Below are positions 7,123 through 8,540 of a stretch of 8,540 nucleotides of DNA, piece after piece. Position numbers and translations under genes: made by a program. Every line of letters starts with the position of its first letter. The first letter of the stretch is position 1. The stretch comes from Sulfurospirillum sp. UBA1314 (GTDB lineage: Bacteria > Campylobacterota > Campylobacteria > Campylobacterales > Sulfurospirillaceae): assembly GCA_002307095.1 (NCBI GenBank), contig DBTO01000195.1, forward strand, positions 4,245 to 12,784, read 5' to 3'. Below the pieces are notes generated by a model that saw only the letters and a list, made by a program, of their open reading frames with translations, was not told the DNA's origin and did no database searches.

Positions 7123-7127
7123 CTCCG
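7123..7127 (-). promoter_or_regulatory. Shine-Dalgarno that sets the permease start
   Basis: CGGAG on the minus strand (7127-7123) lies five bases before the TTG at 7117. It is the only well-placed ribosome-binding site near the 5' end of the permease frame and argues against the longer TTG start at 7156. Confidence 0.55.
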
Positions 7128-7204
7128 ATCGATCCTAAGTTCGATATCTTAATCAATTCTGTGTTAAAATCCGTTGATTTTTCGATCTTGATTAGGGAGC
7201 GTAG

Positions 7205-7249
7205 ATGAATCTTCAGCCATGCTTGGACGACACTTTACATGTAAACTAA
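7205..7249 (+). CDS. Possible 14-residue leader peptide or ORF remnant
   Basis: ATG at 7205 opens a 14-codon frame, MNLQPCLDDTLHVN, ending in TAA at 7247-7249. It has a good ribosome-binding site, GGGAG (7195-7199), five bases upstream, and TTAAAAT at 7164-7170 could be a -10. The last codons are made by the TTTACATGTAAA palindrome, again in the Leu-His-Val phase as in ovoA. No known leader peptide is recognised and it lacks a run of one amino acid typical of attenuators. It may be a chance frame or the remains of a gene. Confidence 0.22.
   Translation: MNLQPCLDDTLHVN
7234..7245. repeat. TTTACATGTAAA palindrome, copy 6 (intergenic)
   Basis: Perfect 12-bp palindrome in the divergent intergenic region, about 150 bases before the der ATG and 117 bases upstream of the permease start. 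It is the only copy outside ovoA, which shows that the motif is not simply an OvoA protein feature. Confidence 0.9.
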
Positions 7250-7282
7250 AATGCCAATTTTAAAATCATGGAGATCAACGCA

Positions 7283-7301
7283 CGAAACGGTGCACCGTTC
7301 G
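7283..7301. repeat. GC-rich hairpin in the divergent intergenic region
   Basis: AACGGTGCACCGTT (7286-7299) is a perfect 14-bp palindrome. With one bulged A (7285) it extends by two pairs (CG 7283-7284 with CG 7300-7301), giving a seven-pair stem with a TGCA loop. It is followed on the plus strand by a pyrimidine-rich CCTTCCCTTCTT rather than a clean T-tract, so it is at best a weak terminator or attenuator; an operator is another option. Confidence 0.45.
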
Positions 7302-7359
7302 CCTTCCCTTCTTAGACGCTCTATGTCGAGAGTTTACCAAAACAACAGCAAACACAGGG

Positions 7360-7365
7360 TATAAT
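7360..7365 (+). promoter_or_regulatory. der: Probable -10 element of the der promoter
   Basis: A perfect TATAAT, preceded by GGG, lies 27 bases before the der ATG. A start point a few bases downstream would leave a leader of about 20 bases containing the AAAGG ribosome-binding site. No consensus -35 is seen at 16-18 bases; TTTACC lies at 7333-7338 with a spacing of 21. Absence of a -35 is normal for sigma-70 promoters in Campylobacterota. Confidence 0.55.
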
Positions 7366-7392
7366 CAAGTCAATTATGTACTAAAGGTTACT

Positions 7393-8540
7393 ATGAAAAA
7401 AATTGCCATTATCGGGCTGCCCAATGTGGGAAAAAGCTCTTTATTTAACCGTATCGCGAAACAACGCATCGCGATTACGTCTGATTTTAGCGGAACAACG
7501 CGCGACATTAAATCGCATCAAGTTTATATCACCGAAAAACCATGCCTTCTTTTAGACACAGGAGGACTTGATAAATCCACAGAACTCTTTGAAAATGTCC
7601 ACACCATGTCGATGGAAGCCTCTAAGAAAGCCGACATTATCATCATGGTTGTTGATGGCAAAATGCGCCCCAGTGATGAAGAGAGAAAAATCTTTTACTC
7701 CCTTCAAGCACGCAAAAAACCGATCGCTTTGGTCATCAATAAAATCGACAATGACAAAGAGATGGAGCGTGCGTGGGAGTTTGACGAATTTGGAGCTGAA
7801 TTTGTTTTTCCCATCTCCGTTTCACACAACCGTGGCGTGAGCGCTCTTTTAGAGTGGATCGGCGAGCTTCTTCCCTCAGTTGAAGGCACTATCCCCCCTC
7901 CTAGCGAAGCAGAAGAGGAGAGCGAAGAGGATGCTTTTGATGACGAGGATGAATACTGGGACAATGAGGGCGTCGTTGACGATGAAGAAGAGCCTCTGCT
8001 TGAAGCAATCCAAGAAGAGGTTGAGACCAATCAAATCAATATCGCGATCATCGGACGTGTCAATGTCGGTAAAAGCTCCCTTCTAAACGCCCTTGTTGGG
8101 AAACAACGCGCTGTTGTAAGCAGTGTGGCGGGAACAACCATTGACCCTGTGGATGAGAGCATCGAGTATGAAGATAAAATCCTCAACTTTGTCGATACCG
8201 CAGGTCTTCGCAGACGTGGAAAGATCGAAGGCATCGAGAAATTTGCCCTGATGCGCACCAAAGAGATGTTGGAGCGCGCCAACATCGCGCTACTCGTTTT
8301 AGATACAAGTGAGCCTTTTTTAGAGCTCGATGAGCGTATTGCAGGATTGGTGGAAGAAAACCATTTGGCATGTATCATCGTCTTAAATAAATGGGACAAT
8401 CCACTCGCCGATTTTGAAAAAATCACCGCAGAAGTGCGCGACCGCTTTAAGTTTCTCTCTTACGCGCCACTGATTACGGTTTCTGCCAAGAGCAAACAAC
8501 GTGTTGCAAAAATCAAAGATATGATTTTATCGGTCTATGC
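7393..8540 (+). CDS. der: Ribosome biogenesis GTPase Der (EngA), C-terminus cut by window edge
   Basis: The ATG at 7393 has AAAGG five bases upstream; 382 codons are visible before the right edge, and a full Der is about 440-490 residues. Der has two tandem GTPase domains and a KH-like domain and acts in 50S ribosomal subunit assembly. G domain 1 shows GLPNVGKS (8-15), GTTRD (34-38), DTGG (55-58) and NKID (116-119). G domain 2 shows GRVNVGKSS (221-229), GTTID (247-251, with Ile in place of the usual Arg), DTAG (268-271) and NKWD (332-335). The C-terminal KH-like domain is lost to the window edge. Between the G domains lies an acidic linker, residues 172-211, in which 23 of 40 residues are Asp or Glu. 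The gene is divergent from the kdsA-side operon, as I recall for C. jejuni. Confidence 0.97.
   Translation, partial: MKKIAIIGLPNVGKSSLFNRIAKQRIAITSDFSGTTRDIKSHQVYITEKPCLLLDTGGLDKSTELFENVHTMSMEASKKADIIIMVVDGKMRPSDEERKIFYSLQARKKPIALVINKIDNDKEMERAWEFDEFGAEFVFPISVSHNRGVSALLEWIGELLPSVEGTIPPPSEAEEESEEDAFDDEDEYWDNEGVVDDEEEPLLEAIQEEVETNQINIAIIGRVNVGKSSLLNALVGKQRAVVSSVAGTTIDPVDESIEYEDKILNFVDTAGLRRRGKIEGIEKFALMRTKEMLERANIALLVLDTSEPFLELDERIAGLVEENHLACIIVLNKWDNPLADFEKITAEVRDRFKFLSYAPLITVSAKSKQRVAKIKDMILSVY

Noticed and set aside
7251..7364. 37-codon plus-strand frame starting at ATG 7251 ahead of der
   Set aside because: No Shine-Dalgarno, no recognisable protein, and it runs through the intergenic hairpin and the der -10 element; probably chance.
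1..8540. CRISPR arrays, tRNA or rRNA genes, insertion sequences, toxin-antitoxin or phage genes
   Set aside because: No regularly spaced repeats, no cloverleaf or rRNA-like stretches, and no transposase, integrase or small toxin-like frames were seen; the palindromes are dispersed at irregular distances without spacers.

Overview
The window looks like chromosomal DNA of a Campylobacterota (epsilonproteobacterial) species, most plausibly Sulfurospirillum or a close relative. The evidence is the style of the proteins, the moderately AT-rich codon use, and a gene neighbourhood (der / membrane permease / kdsA / ribH / nusB / pyrF) that, from memory, matches the order in Campylobacter jejuni and partly in Helicobacter. 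The genus is inferred from the sequence alone.

Layout: positions 1-7117 hold a tightly packed run of eight genes, all on the minus strand. In transcription order (right to left) they are a DMT/EamA-family permease, kdsA (KDO-8-phosphate synthase), ovoA (ovothiol synthase), a SatP/YaaH acetate-type transporter, ribH (lumazine synthase), nusB (antitermination factor), pyrF (OMP decarboxylase) and an AsmA-family membrane protein that runs off the left edge. Overlaps of 4 and 1 bp and gaps of 1, 9 and 16 bp suggest an operon. The two wider gaps (69 and 71 bp) flank the SatP gene. After a divergent intergenic region (7118-7392), der (GTPase Der/EngA) starts on the plus strand and runs off the right edge.

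Most genes are housekeeping: LPS core precursor (kdsA), riboflavin (ribH), rRNA transcription and antitermination (nusB), pyrimidines (pyrF) and ribosome assembly (der). ovoA and the SatP-type transporter are the accessory part. They sit between kdsA and ribH, which I recall as neighbours in relatives, so they look like a later insertion.

The most striking unexplained signal is a perfect palindrome, TTACATGTAA (extended TTTACATGTAAA; best copy a 16-bp CGTTTACATGTAAACG). It occurs six times: five inside ovoA and one in the der intergenic region. Chance would give about 0.02 copies in this window. All five ovoA copies are read in the same phase as Leu-His-Val, so the protein appears to have absorbed a DNA-level element. 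It resembles a highly iterated palindrome or uptake/binding-site family rather than a protein motif.
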